From Amycolatopsis camponoti (lineage in GTDB: Bacteria; Actinomycetota; Actinomycetes; Mycobacteriales; Pseudonocardiaceae), in the NCBI RefSeq assembly GCF_902497555.1, contig NZ_CABVGP010000001.1, positions 1,426,001 through 1,490,000 of the forward strand: a stretch of DNA of 64,000 nt, read 5' to 3'. Both the position numbers and the translations under genes were made by a program. The notes beneath the pieces were generated by a model. That model searched no databases. It saw only the letters and a program-made list of their open reading frames with translations, and was not told the origin of the DNA. Shown here piece after piece: positions 52,370 through 60,279 of the stretch (its first letter is position 1; the number at the start of each line of letters is the position of its first letter).

Positions 52370-52445
52370 GCGGCCACCCTAGCCGACCACGCCGAATCCG
52401 GTGTCGCTGCTCGCGTCGGACGGAGACACCTGACAGAGTGGGCCG

Positions 52446-53201
52446 ATGCTGAAGCAGGTGGCCGACGGGGTCTGGGTCCGGCAGAGCGAGTGGGTCCGGA
52501 GCAATGCCGTCGTGGTGCGCGGAGACGACGGAGTGGTCCTGGTCGACCCCGGCATCAGCGGGGCCGATCTCGACGAGCTCGCCGACGAGGTGGACGGGCT
52601 CGGTGTCCCGGTGGTCGCCGGGTTCTGCACCCACCTCCACTGGGACCACCTGCTCTGGCATTCCCGCTTCGGCGACGTGCCGCGCTACGCCACCACTGCC
52701 TGCGCCGAGGCCGCGGGCGCGGTCCGGGAGCGGGCACAAGCCATGGCGGCGGAGAGCGCGACGGGCATTCCCCTCGAGCTGATCGGGCTCGTCACCCCGC
52801 TGCCCGCGGACGGCGGTCCGGTGCCGGGCGAGCTCATCGAGCACGAGGCGCACGCCATCGGCCACGCGGCGATCCTGCTCGCGGACCGCGGCGTCCTGAT
52901 CGCCGGCGACATGCTCTCCGACGTCCTGATCCCGCTCCTCGACCCCCGCCGCCCCGGCCAGGTGGACGCGTACGAGGCGGCCCTCGCCCGGCTGGCCGAG
53001 GCGGCCCGGACCGTGGAGGTCGTGATCCCCGGTCACGGCGCCGTCGCGGAGGGCCCGGAGGTGGCGGCCCGCATCGCGGCCGACCGTGCCTACCTCGACG
53101 CGCTGCGACGGGGAGAGGAACCGGTCGACGCGCGCCTCGAGCAGGACTGGCTCGCCGGGCCGCACAAGGCGAACCTGGAGCAGGCTCGCCAGTCGTCCTG
53201 A
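52446..53201 (+). CDS. Metallo-beta-lactamase-fold hydrolase
   Basis: 251 residues. Signature THLHWDHLLWH (HxHxDH, zinc ligands, about residues 63-68), then AHAIGHAAILLA, VLIAGDMLSD (bridging Asp) and VIPGHGAVAEG (last His). Hydrolases of this fold cleave lactones, thioesters or beta-lactams. This compact one, with Trp in the HxHxDH motif, resembles generic glyoxalase II- or lactonase-like proteins. No beta-lactam-specific feature is seen. It is divergent from the PAP2 gene and its substrate is open. Confidence 0.9.
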   Translation: MLKQVADGVWVRQSEWVRSNAVVVRGDDGVVLVDPGISGADLDELADEVDGLGVPVVAGFCTHLHWDHLLWHSRFGDVPRYATTACAEAAGAVRERAQAMAAESATGIPLELIGLVTPLPADGGPVPGELIEHEAHAIGHAAILLADRGVLIAGDMLSDVLIPLLDPRRPGQVDAYEAALARLAEAARTVEVVIPGHGAVAEGPEVAARIAADRAYLDALRRGEEPVDARLEQDWLAGPHKANLEQARQSS

Positions 53202-53229
53202 ACCCCGATACCCGGCGGCGGGCCGGGGT

Positions 53230-54390
53230 TCACCGGCCGGCGGCCAATACCGCCGCGAGGCCTTCCCGCAGATCCCGGACGAAATACCCCGGCACCTCCA
53301 GCGAGGGGAAATGTCCCCCGGTTTCCGGTGACCGCCACCGGACGATCTGCCGGTAGCGTTCCTGGGCCCAGGGGCGCGGGCACTTCTCGATGTCGCGGGG
53401 ATACATGGTGATCGCCGCCGGGACGTCGACCCGGAGTTCGGGGTCGAGCGAATTGTGGCTTTCGTAGTAGATGCGGGCCGCCGACGCGCCGGTTCGCGTC
53501 AGCCAATACAGGGTCACGTCGTCGAGAACGCGGTCGCGGGAAATCGTCTCGAACGGGCTGTCTTCGGTGTCCGACCATTCGGCGAACTTGTCGAGGATCC
53601 AGGCGAGCAGCCCGACCGGCGAGTCGACGAGCGAGTAGCCGATGGTCTGCGGCCGGGTCGCCTGCTGCTTCGCGTACGCCGCACGGTGGTGCCAGAACTC
53701 GCGGGTTTCCTCGGTCCACTCGCGCTCGGCCGGCGTCAGCCCGTCCGTCGTCAGCCCGGGCGGTCCCTCCGCGAACGTCGTGTGGATGCCGAGGACGTGC
53801 GCCGGGAAGCGGCCGCCGAGGACCGTGGTGATGTTGCCTCCCCAGTCGCCGCCGTGGGCCGCGAATTCGTCGTAGCCGAGCCGGCCCATCAATTCCACCC
53901 AGGCGGCCGCGATCTTCTCGGTTCCCCACCCGGTGGTGGCCGGCTTGTCGCTGTGACCGAAGCCGGGCAGCGACGGGGCCACGACGTGGAACGCCGGCGC
54001 GTCCGCGTCTTCCGGATCCGCCAGCTCGTCCACGACGTCGACGAACTCGGCGACGCTGCCCGGCCAGCCGTGCGTCAGGAGCAGCGGAGTGGCGTCCGCG
54101 CGCGGGGACCGGCGGTGCAGGAAGTGGATGCCCAGGTCGTCGATGGTCGTGCGGAACTGGCCGATGCGGTCGAGGCGCTCTTCGAACGACCGCCAGTCGT
54201 ACCCGGTGCGCCAGTAGTCCACGAGCTCGACGAGGTCGGCGAGCGGAACGCCCTGGTCCCACCGGCGGGCGGGAGGCACCGTCTCGGCTTCCGGCAGCCG
54301 CGCCGCGGCCAGTCGCGCGCGCAGGTCGTCGAGGTCGGCGTCGGTCGCGCGGGCTTCGAACACCCGGACGTCGCTGGTGGGACGGGGCAT
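53230..54390 (-). CDS. Epoxide hydrolase (EHN-type alpha/beta hydrolase)
   Basis: 386 residues from ATG 54390 with AGGAGG right upstream; an in-frame start 45 bases earlier is disfavoured. The N-terminal EHN domain (RWDQGVPLADLVELVDYW, RTTIDDLGIHFLH) is typical of microsomal-type epoxide hydrolases. The fold has the oxyanion motif HGWPGS, nucleophile Asp in AHGGDWGG, the lid Tyr, and the last His in GGHFPSLEVP. It opens epoxides to diols. It is divergent from a CGNR regulator, with duplicated 17-base operators between them, so it is probably induced by its substrate. Confidence 0.93.
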   Translation of the reverse strand: MPRPTSDVRVFEARATDADLDDLRARLAAARLPEAETVPPARRWDQGVPLADLVELVDYWRTGYDWRSFEERLDRIGQFRTTIDDLGIHFLHRRSPRADATPLLLTHGWPGSVAEFVDVVDELADPEDADAPAFHVVAPSLPGFGHSDKPATTGWGTEKIAAAWVELMGRLGYDEFAAHGGDWGGNITTVLGGRFPAHVLGIHTTFAEGPPGLTTDGLTPAEREWTEETREFWHHRAAYAKQQATRPQTIGYSLVDSPVGLLAWILDKFAEWSDTEDSPFETISRDRVLDDVTLYWLTRTGASAARIYYESHNSLDPELRVDVPAAITMYPRDIEKCPRPWAQERYRQIVRWRSPETGGHFPSLEVPGYFVRDLREGLAAVLAAGR

Positions 54391-54411
54391 GAGACCTCCT
54401 GGCCATCGTGG

Positions 54412-54470
54412 AACCGGCTTAGCTGGTTCTAACACGGCGTCGCGACGACACGCAACCGGCTAAGGTGGTT
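54412..54470. promoter_or_regulatory. Duplicated operator between epoxide hydrolase and CGNR regulator
   Basis: AACCGGCTTAGCTGGTT (54412-54428) and AACCGGCTAAGGTGGTT (54454-54470), 17-base imperfect palindromes exactly 42 bases apart, four helical turns. The second ends 2 bases before the CGNR start codon. Both genes should be controlled together, most simply by the CGNR protein. Confidence 0.7.
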
Positions 54471-54472
54471 CC

Positions 54473-55039
54473 ATGCCCGCTGAGTTCCCCGACTTCCGCC
54501 TCGGCACCGTGCTGGCGACCAGCTTCACGGCGACCTTGACGGAGCGCCGTGGCGACGCCGTGGAGCGCATTCCCACGCCGCGGCGGCTCGTCGACTGGCT
54601 GGTGGTGAGCGGCCTCGCCGTGGACTCGTGCACCGATGCCCAGCTCGATCTCGCCCGGGAACTGCGGGAGTCGATCCACGCCGCCGCGACGGCGGCCGCG
54701 ACCCAGGACGCGCTCCCCGCGTCCGCCGTCCGGGTCGTCAACGACCGCAGTGTTCAGGGCCGCGCCGCGGCCGTCCTGACGGCCGAGGGTGCTCGGCGAT
54801 GGCGGCTCAGCTCGCCTTCCTGCGTCGAAGACGCGCTGGGCGTGATCGCGGCCGACGCGATCGGCATCCTCGCCGGCGAACGGGACGGAAGGCTGGCCTT
54901 GTGCGCGTCGCCGACCTGCCGAGCCGCTTTCTTCGACACCAGCCAGAGCCGCACCCGCCGGTGGTGCGACATGAACACGTGCGGGAACCGGCAGAAGAAG
55001 GCGCGCTTCAACGCCAACCAGCGCAAGAATCCCGCCTGA
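54473..55039 (+). CDS. CGNR zinc-finger regulator (ABATE domain)
   Basis: 188 residues. The N-terminal ABATE-like helical domain (stress-sensing candidate) spans roughly residues 10-130. The C-terminal zinc finger is CASPTCRAAFFDTSQSRTRRWCDMNTCGNRQKKAR, with four Cys and the family CGNR motif. The tail is basic (NANQRKNPA). Such proteins are predicted one-component transcription regulators. It is divergent from the epoxide hydrolase, with two matched operators in the gap, which fits autoregulation and control of detoxification. Confidence 0.9.
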   Translation: MPAEFPDFRLGTVLATSFTATLTERRGDAVERIPTPRRLVDWLVVSGLAVDSCTDAQLDLARELRESIHAAATAAATQDALPASAVRVVNDRSVQGRAAAVLTAEGARRWRLSSPSCVEDALGVIAADAIGILAGERDGRLALCASPTCRAAFFDTSQSRTRRWCDMNTCGNRQKKARFNANQRKNPA

Positions 55040-55052
55040 GGGCCGGAAGCCG

Positions 55053-55760
55053 TTACGCCGGCAGGGTGCGCCGCAGGAAGGCGGTCGTCAGCGCCCACGC
55101 CCTGGCCGCCGCGGCCGGGTGGTGGAACATCGGGGCCACGTTGTTGTGGAACGCGTGTCCCGCGTCCTCCTGGACGTGGATCTCCGCGCCCGGGTGGGCG
55201 GCGACCGCCGCCTCCACCACCGCGACGTCCGCGCGCGGGATGTACGGGTCCTGCCCGCCGAAGTGGAACTGGATCGGGCACGTGATCTTCGCCAGGTCCG
55301 CGATCTGCCCGGCCACCGTCGAGCCGTAGAACGACACCGCCACGTCCGGGTCGCCCGCGGCGGCCGCCGCGAAGGCCAGCGACCCGCCCAGGCAGAACCC
55401 CAGCACTCCGACGCCGCCCGAAACCGCCGGCTGGGCGCGGAGGTGGGCCACCGTCGCCAGGACGTCCGAAAGCCCCAGCGCCGGGTCGAAAGCGGACGCC
55501 ACCTTCATCGACGCCGCCACGCCCGCTTCGTCGTGGGAAGACGACCAGCCGGGCGCCGTCCGGTGGAACAGCTCGGGGACCGCCACCACGTACCCCTCGG
55601 CGGCCAGCTCCGCCGCCACCGAGCGCAGGTAGTCGTCGAGCCCGAAGATCTCCTGGACCAGCACCAGGCCCGGGCCCCGGCCCGATGGTGGCAACCACGT
55701 CGGGAGGTCCGTCAGCACGCCGTCCACCGCGATGCCCCTTCCGGAGGTCGATGTCCACAC
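55053..55760 (-). CDS. Dienelactone hydrolase family protein
   Basis: 235 residues from GTG 55760. The alpha/beta-hydrolase has nucleophile Cys in LGFCLGGSLAF, Asp in FGGQDPYIP and His in EDAGHAFHN, the Cys-His-Asp triad of dienelactone hydrolases. QEIFGLDDYLRSVAAELA is another family block. Members hydrolyse dienelactones from aromatic degradation or other small esters. No aromatic catabolic genes are adjacent, so the true substrate is open. Convergent with the CGNR gene, 13 bases apart. Confidence 0.9.
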   Translation of the reverse strand: MWTSTSGRGIAVDGVLTDLPTWLPPSGRGPGLVLVQEIFGLDDYLRSVAAELAAEGYVVAVPELFHRTAPGWSSSHDEAGVAASMKVASAFDPALGLSDVLATVAHLRAQPAVSGGVGVLGFCLGGSLAFAAAAAGDPDVAVSFYGSTVAGQIADLAKITCPIQFHFGGQDPYIPRADVAVVEAAVAAHPGAEIHVQEDAGHAFHNNVAPMFHHPAAAARAWALTTAFLRRTLPA

Positions 55761-55817
55761 CGTACTGGCTCCGCGGCGGGAGGCGTCCTAAGTTGAGATG
55801 CCGACCAAGGAGGCTCG

Positions 55818-57170
55818 ATGGGTGAGAAGACGAAGTTCATCCTGGACGAAGACGATCTGCCGACCCGGTGGTACAACGTCATCCCCGACCTGCCCGAGCC
55901 GCCCCCGCCTCCGCTGCACCCCGGCACCCGCGAGCCCGTCGGCCCGGACGACCTGGCACCGCTCTTCCCGCAGGCGCTCATCGCCCAGGAAGTGACGACT
56001 GATCGCTATGTCGACATCCCGGAGGAGGTCCGGGACGTCTACCGGCTGTGGCGGCCGTCGCCGCTGTACCGCGCGCGCCGGCTGGAGAAGGCGCTCGGCA
56101 CCCCCGCGCGGATCTACTACAAGTACGAAGGCGTCAGCCCGGTCGGGTCGCACAAGCCGAACACCGCTGTGCCGCAGGCGTTCTACAACGCGCAGGAAGG
56201 CGTCAGCCGGCTGACGACCGAGACCGGCGCCGGCCAGTGGGGGAGCGCGCTCGCGTTCGCTTGCGCCCAGTACGGCCTGGAGTGCGAGGTCTGGCAGGTC
56301 CGCGCGTCCTACGACCAGAAGCCCTACCGCAAGCTGATGATGGAGACGTTCGGCGCGACCGTCCACCCGAGCCCGTCCGAGCTGACCGAGTCCGGCCGCG
56401 CGATCCTCAAGGACCACCCGGATTCGACGGGCAGCCTCGGCATCGCGATCAGCGAGGCCGTCGAGCAGGCGGCGCAGGACCCGGACGCGCGGTACGCGCT
56501 GGGCAGCGTGCTCAACCACGTGCTGCTGCACCAGACGATCATCGGCGAAGAGGCGCTGAAGCAGTTCGAACTGGCCGGCGACACCCCCGACCTCCTGGTC
56601 GGCTGCACCGGCGGCGGCTCGAACTTCGGCGGGCTCGCTTTCCCGTTCCTGCGCGAGAAGCTGGCGGGCCGGATGGACCCGGTGATCCGCGCGGTCGAGC
56701 CGGCCGCGTGCCCGTCGCTGACACGCGGCAAGTACGCCTACGACTTCGGCGACACCGCGGGGCTGACGCCGTTGCTGAAGATGCACACGCTCGGCCACGA
56801 CTTCATCCCGGACCCGATCCACGCGGGCGGCCTGCGCTACCACGGGATGTCGCCGCTGATCTCGCACATCTACGAGCTCGGCCTGATCGAGGCGATCGCG
56901 ATCGGCCAGCAGGAGTGCTTCGCGGCGGGCGTGCGGTTCGCGCGGTCCGAAGGGATCATCCCGGCTCCGGAGCCGACGCACGCGCTGGCGGCGTGCGTCC
57001 AGGAAGCGTTGCGGTGCAAGGAAACGGGCGAGGAGAAGGTGATCCTCACGGCACTGTGCGGCCACGCGCACCTGGACCTGCCGGCCTACGGCGCCTACCT
57101 GGCCGGGGACATGGTGGACGACGAGCTGTCCGTGGCCGCTCTCGAAGCGTCCCTCGCGACCCTGCCGTAA
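55818..57170 (+). CDS. trpB: TrpB-like pyridoxal-phosphate enzyme (tryptophan synthase beta, TrpB2 class)
   Basis: 450 residues from ATG 55818, with AAGGAGG upstream. It is longer than TrpB1 and has the TrpB2 N-terminus ([15 protein letters not shown]) and insertions. The PLP lysine is in [34 protein letters not shown] is the catalytic Glu loop, and [11 protein letters not shown] binds the phosphate. It is a stand-alone copy without trpA; TrpB2 enzymes often act alone, joining serine and indole, or serve as a backup. It could salvage indole. Convergent with the GGDEF gene, with a perfect hairpin between. Confidence 0.93.
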   Translation: MGEKTKFILDEDDLPTRWYNVIPDLPEPPPPPLHPGTREPVGPDDLAPLFPQALIAQEVTTDRYVDIPEEVRDVYRLWRPSPLYRARRLEKALGTPARIYYKYEGVSPVGSHKPNTAVPQAFYNAQEGVSRLTTETGAGQWGSALAFACAQYGLECEVWQVRASYDQKPYRKLMMETFGATVHPSPSELTESGRAILKDHPDSTGSLGIAISEAVEQAAQDPDARYALGSVLNHVLLHQTIIGEEALKQFELAGDTPDLLVGCTGGGSNFGGLAFPFLREKLAGRMDPVIRAVEPAACPSLTRGKYAYDFGDTAGLTPLLKMHTLGHDFIPDPIHAGGLRYHGMSPLISHIYELGLIEAIAIGQQECFAAGVRFARSEGIIPAPEPTHALAACVQEALRCKETGEEKVILTALCGHAHLDLPAYGAYLAGDMVDDELSVAALEASLATLP

Positions 57171-57171
57171 A

Positions 57172-57224
57172 CCGTGAGATGGCCCGTTGAAGGACTCGGA
57201 GTCCTTCAACGGGCCATTTCACGG
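57172..57224. terminator. Bidirectional hairpin terminator
   Basis: 25-base arms starting at CCGTGAGATGGCCC (57172) and ending ...CCATTTCACGG (57224), with a single mismatch and a 3-base CGG loop. It sits between the trpB stop (57170) and the GGDEF stop (57229). Confidence 0.9.
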
Positions 57225-57228
57225 ACCT

Positions 57229-58575
57229 TCAGAGGACGTCGGGGACTTCGGGGCGGATGAGTGCGGTGTGGGGCGTCGCGAGGACCACGCGGTCGCGGCC
57301 CGCCGCCTTCGCCGCGAACACCGCGTCGTCCGCGGCCTGGAGCAGGATCGTGTACTCCGTGGCCGTTTCCGGGTACACCGCCGCGCCGATCGAGGCCGTC
57401 AGGCCGTCGATCACCTCCGGCTTGCCCGGGCGGATCACCGGCACCGGCACCTCGATCCGGGCGATCGCCGCGCGGATGCGGTCCGCGATGGACACGATCT
57501 CCGCGCTCGTCGCGCCCGGGAGCAGCACCACGAACTCGTCGCCGCCGAACCGGCCGACGTAGTCGCCGCTGCGCACCGACCCCTGGATCGCCACCGCGAT
57601 CGCGCGCAGGACCTCGTCGCCCGCCAGGTGGCCGTTGCCGTCGTCGATGGCCTTGAAGTGGTCGAGGTCGATCATCAGCACGCCCGCGGTCGACGACAGC
57701 TCCGCGGCGCGGACCAGCTCGGCGCGCGCCAGCTGGACCCAGAACTCCGGCGCCAGCAGCGCGGTCTTGGAGTCCGTGCGCGCGGCGGCCTGGAACTGCG
57801 GCAGCAGCAGGCCGATGTGCAGCGCCACCGGCGTCACCATCAGCACCGGCAGCAGCCACGGCCGGACCGTCATCACCAGCGCGATCCCGCAGCCGACGCC
57901 GACGGCGGCCAGCACGATCAGCACGTCCGACGGGTTGCCGAACGCCTGCCGCGGCGGCTTGCCCGGGTTGCTCATCACGATCGCGAGGATCACCAGCACG
58001 TAGTTGAGCCCGAAGTAGACGATCCCGGACAGCAGCAGCGCGGTCATCCCGCCGAACCCGTCCAGGTACGGCACGTACGGTGCCAGGTGCCCGGTGCCGG
58101 CCGACAGAACGGCGCCCGCGGCGAAACAAGCGAGGATGACGGTCGCCCCGGAAAACACTTTCCGGTGAATTACGCCACGGCGTTGGTAAACGCGGACCCA
58201 GGAATGGGCGTAGCTGACCACGATGACGAGCGTGGCCAACGGCGGCGGCAGCAGGAGCAGCCCGGCGAAGATCCAGATCGACTGCAGGTGCATGTGCGGC
58301 CGTCCGTCGGCGGCGAGCTCGCGGATGCGCTCGATGCGTTGCGCCGCTTCGAGGTGCACGATTTCGCCGGCCAGGATCAGGCCGCACCAGAGCAGGGATT
58401 GGGTGGTGATCGGCACGAGCGCGGCCGTGGCGAGGACCGCGACCAGCGCCAGCGCGTCGACGACGAGGACGTAGCCGAACACCGGAGTGGCCAGCTTCCA
58501 CATCGCCCACGTACGGATACCTGATCGTGGACGTTCTGAGCTGGGCTTTCGCCCTGGGGACCCGGACAATCCCAC
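57229..58575 (-). CDS. Membrane diguanylate cyclase (GGDEF domain)
   Basis: 448 residues from GTG 58575 (AAGGG upstream). About eight hydrophobic segments fill residues 25-265. The GGDEF domain then follows: MIDLDHFKAIDDGNGHLAGDEVL and GRFGGDEFVVLLP, an intact active site, with RxxD-like inhibitory residues not obvious upstream. It should make cyclic di-GMP from two GTP, controlling development or exopolysaccharide. The membrane part has no recognised sensor motif. It is divergent from the PTDWT-repeat gene, which it could regulate or share a promoter region with. Confidence 0.92.
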   Translation of the reverse strand: MGLSGSPGRKPSSERPRSGIRTWAMWKLATPVFGYVLVVDALALVAVLATAALVPITTQSLLWCGLILAGEIVHLEAAQRIERIRELAADGRPHMHLQSIWIFAGLLLLPPPLATLVIVVSYAHSWVRVYQRRGVIHRKVFSGATVILACFAAGAVLSAGTGHLAPYVPYLDGFGGMTALLLSGIVYFGLNYVLVILAIVMSNPGKPPRQAFGNPSDVLIVLAAVGVGCGIALVMTVRPWLLPVLMVTPVALHIGLLLPQFQAAARTDSKTALLAPEFWVQLARAELVRAAELSSTAGVLMIDLDHFKAIDDGNGHLAGDEVLRAIAVAIQGSVRSGDYVGRFGGDEFVVLLPGATSAEIVSIADRIRAAIARIEVPVPVIRPGKPEVIDGLTASIGAAVYPETATEYTILLQAADDAVFAAKAAGRDRVVLATPHTALIRPEVPDVL

Positions 58576-58712
58576 GAAACGCCCTTCTATTCAGGACGGA
58601 ACTTCGTCGCGGAAATCGTCACTGTAATCGAATGAACGCGGTGTGTCACTAGGCTGGTCGGGCTACCGTCCGGTCACGCACCGTGCAATATCCGATCCGA
58701 ACAGGAGAAATC

Positions 58713-58997
58713 ATGTCGCACTTCCTGCCCAACGCCAACATCGTCCCGTCCCGCCGACGCGCGCAGCGGCCCACCGACTGGACGCGGCAGCTCCCCACCG
58801 ACTGGACCCGCTCGATCCCGACGGACTGGACCCCGCGGCAGATCCCGACCGACTGGACCGCGCGCGAACTGCCCACCGACTGGACCGTCCGCGAGCTGCC
58901 GACGGACTGGACCCGCCCCGGCGTCTCGTCACCGCTGCCGCAGTGCCCGACCGACTGGACCCCGCGGCAGATCCCGACCGACTGGACCCGGTCCTGA
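58713..58997 (+). CDS. PTDWT-repeat protein, unknown family (possible RiPP precursor or secreted repeat peptide)
   Basis: 94 residues from ATG 58713 with AGGAG 6 bases upstream; no in-frame alternative is better. The N-terminus SHFLPNANIVPSRRRAQR looks leader-like, followed by eight PTDWT repeats, mostly spaced by 3-4 residues (RQL, RSI, PRQI, AREL, VREL, PRQI). One longer gap, RPGVSSPLPQC, contains the only Cys. Synonymous third-base changes among the repeats (CCC/CCG, ACC/ACG) show selection on the protein. No modification enzyme is adjacent, so RiPP is only one option; a cell-wall or binding repeat is another. It has no signal peptide. Its neighbours are a GGDEF protein and an MFS transporter. 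Confidence 0.85.
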   Translation: MSHFLPNANIVPSRRRAQRPTDWTRQLPTDWTRSIPTDWTPRQIPTDWTARELPTDWTVRELPTDWTRPGVSSPLPQCPTDWTPRQIPTDWTRS

Positions 58998-59028
58998 CTC
59001 CTGCCCGGTGACCGGCGGGCCCCGCCGG

Positions 59029-60228
59029 TCACCGGGGTTCCGGTTGCGCGCGCCGCCACAGCGACGCCGCCCCGCAGGCGGCCACCACACCGATCGCCCC
59101 GGCTCCGGCGACGACCCCGTGCGGTGCCGCGCGTTCGGCCGCCAGCCCGGCCAGCACCACGCCGAGGCCCTGCGACACCCGCAACGCCGTGAGCGCGAAC
59201 CCGAACGCCTGCGCGCGCTGGGCGTCCGGGGTCAGCTGGACGAACGTCGTGTTCGCGATGAGGTTGTAGGAACTGGCCACTCCGGACAGCGTCAGCAGCG
59301 CCAGCGTCGCCTCGAGGTCCGGCCGCAGCGCGCACCCCAGCAACGCCGCGCACGCCAAGACGGCCAACGGCCCCAGCAAGCGGCTCCGCCGGGAAGCCGG
59401 GATCCGCGACAACGCGGCCATCCCGATGACGTTGCCCAGCGCGTACGCCCCGAGCAGCAGCCCGACCACCACCGCGCCGCCGCCGAGTTCGGCCGCGTAC
59501 GGCGCCGCGATCGCCTCGCCCGCGATGTAGATGCCCGACACGCACCCGAGCGCGACCAGCGCGAGCCGCCGCCGGTCGCCGACCACCACCGTCCAGCCCG
59601 CGCGCACGTGCCGCCACCAGCGGACCCCGGACGACTCCCGCGGCGGCCGGGACCGGACGCCGGTCACCAAGAACAGTGCCGACGCGGCGAAGCTCACCGC
59701 GTCCGCCAAGAGTGCGCCGCCGGTGCCGACGGCCGCGACCAGGAGCCCACCGAGGGCGAACCCGGCGACCTGGCCCGCCTGCACGAGCATCATCAGCAGG
59801 CCCATCCCGGGCACGAACCGCTCGCCAGGCAGCACTTGCGGCAGCAGCGCGGCGCGCGCGGAGTTCCAGACCGGGTTGACCAGCTGGACGCCGATCAGCA
59901 GGGCCGCGACGGCCGGCAGCGGGAGCCCCGGCCACGCCATCACCGCGACCGCCAGCGCTCGCACCACGTCGGACAGAACCATCACCGCGCGCGGCGGGTG
60001 GCGGTCGGCCAGCCCGGACAGCAGCGGCCCGCCGACGAGGTCCGGCAGGAACGTCAGCGCGTACGCCAGCGCCGCCCAGCCGGGCGACTTCGTCCGGTCG
60101 TAGACCAGGATCGACAACGCGACCCGCGCGAGCTGGTCACCGGTGACCGAGACCAGCTGCGCCGAGAACAACGCCCGGAACTCGGCCACCGCGAGGACGT
60201 CCCGGAATCCCACCGCACGCGTCGCCAT
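59029..60228 (-). CDS. Major facilitator superfamily transporter
   Basis: 399 residues from ATG 60228 (a GTG two codons upstream is possible). It has 10-12 hydrophobic segments with GGPLLSGLADRHPPRAVMVLSD as the motif A loop (GxLaDrxgxr). The N-terminus AEFRALFSAQLVSVTGDQLARVALSILV is typical of the MFS_3/Enterobactin exporter S-like group found in actinomycetes. Members export siderophores or drugs, but no such genes are near. It is convergent with the PTDWT-repeat gene (31 bases between stops), so transport of that product cannot be concluded. Confidence 0.9.
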   Translation of the reverse strand: MATRAVGFRDVLAVAEFRALFSAQLVSVTGDQLARVALSILVYDRTKSPGWAALAYALTFLPDLVGGPLLSGLADRHPPRAVMVLSDVVRALAVAVMAWPGLPLPAVAALLIGVQLVNPVWNSARAALLPQVLPGERFVPGMGLLMMLVQAGQVAGFALGGLLVAAVGTGGALLADAVSFAASALFLVTGVRSRPPRESSGVRWWRHVRAGWTVVVGDRRRLALVALGCVSGIYIAGEAIAAPYAAELGGGAVVVGLLLGAYALGNVIGMAALSRIPASRRSRLLGPLAVLACAALLGCALRPDLEATLALLTLSGVASSYNLIANTTFVQLTPDAQRAQAFGFALTALRVSQGLGVVLAGLAAERAAPHGVVAGAGAIGVVAACGAASLWRRAQPEPR

Positions 60229-60279
60229 GGACACCCACGGTACCGCCGCGGACGCGGTGCGTGAACGGCCGTTAGGAGG

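Noticed and set aside
58713..58997. Tandem repeat as an untranslated DNA element
   Set aside because: Third-base differences keep the PTDWT sequence constant, and a start codon with AGGAG precedes it, so it is translated.
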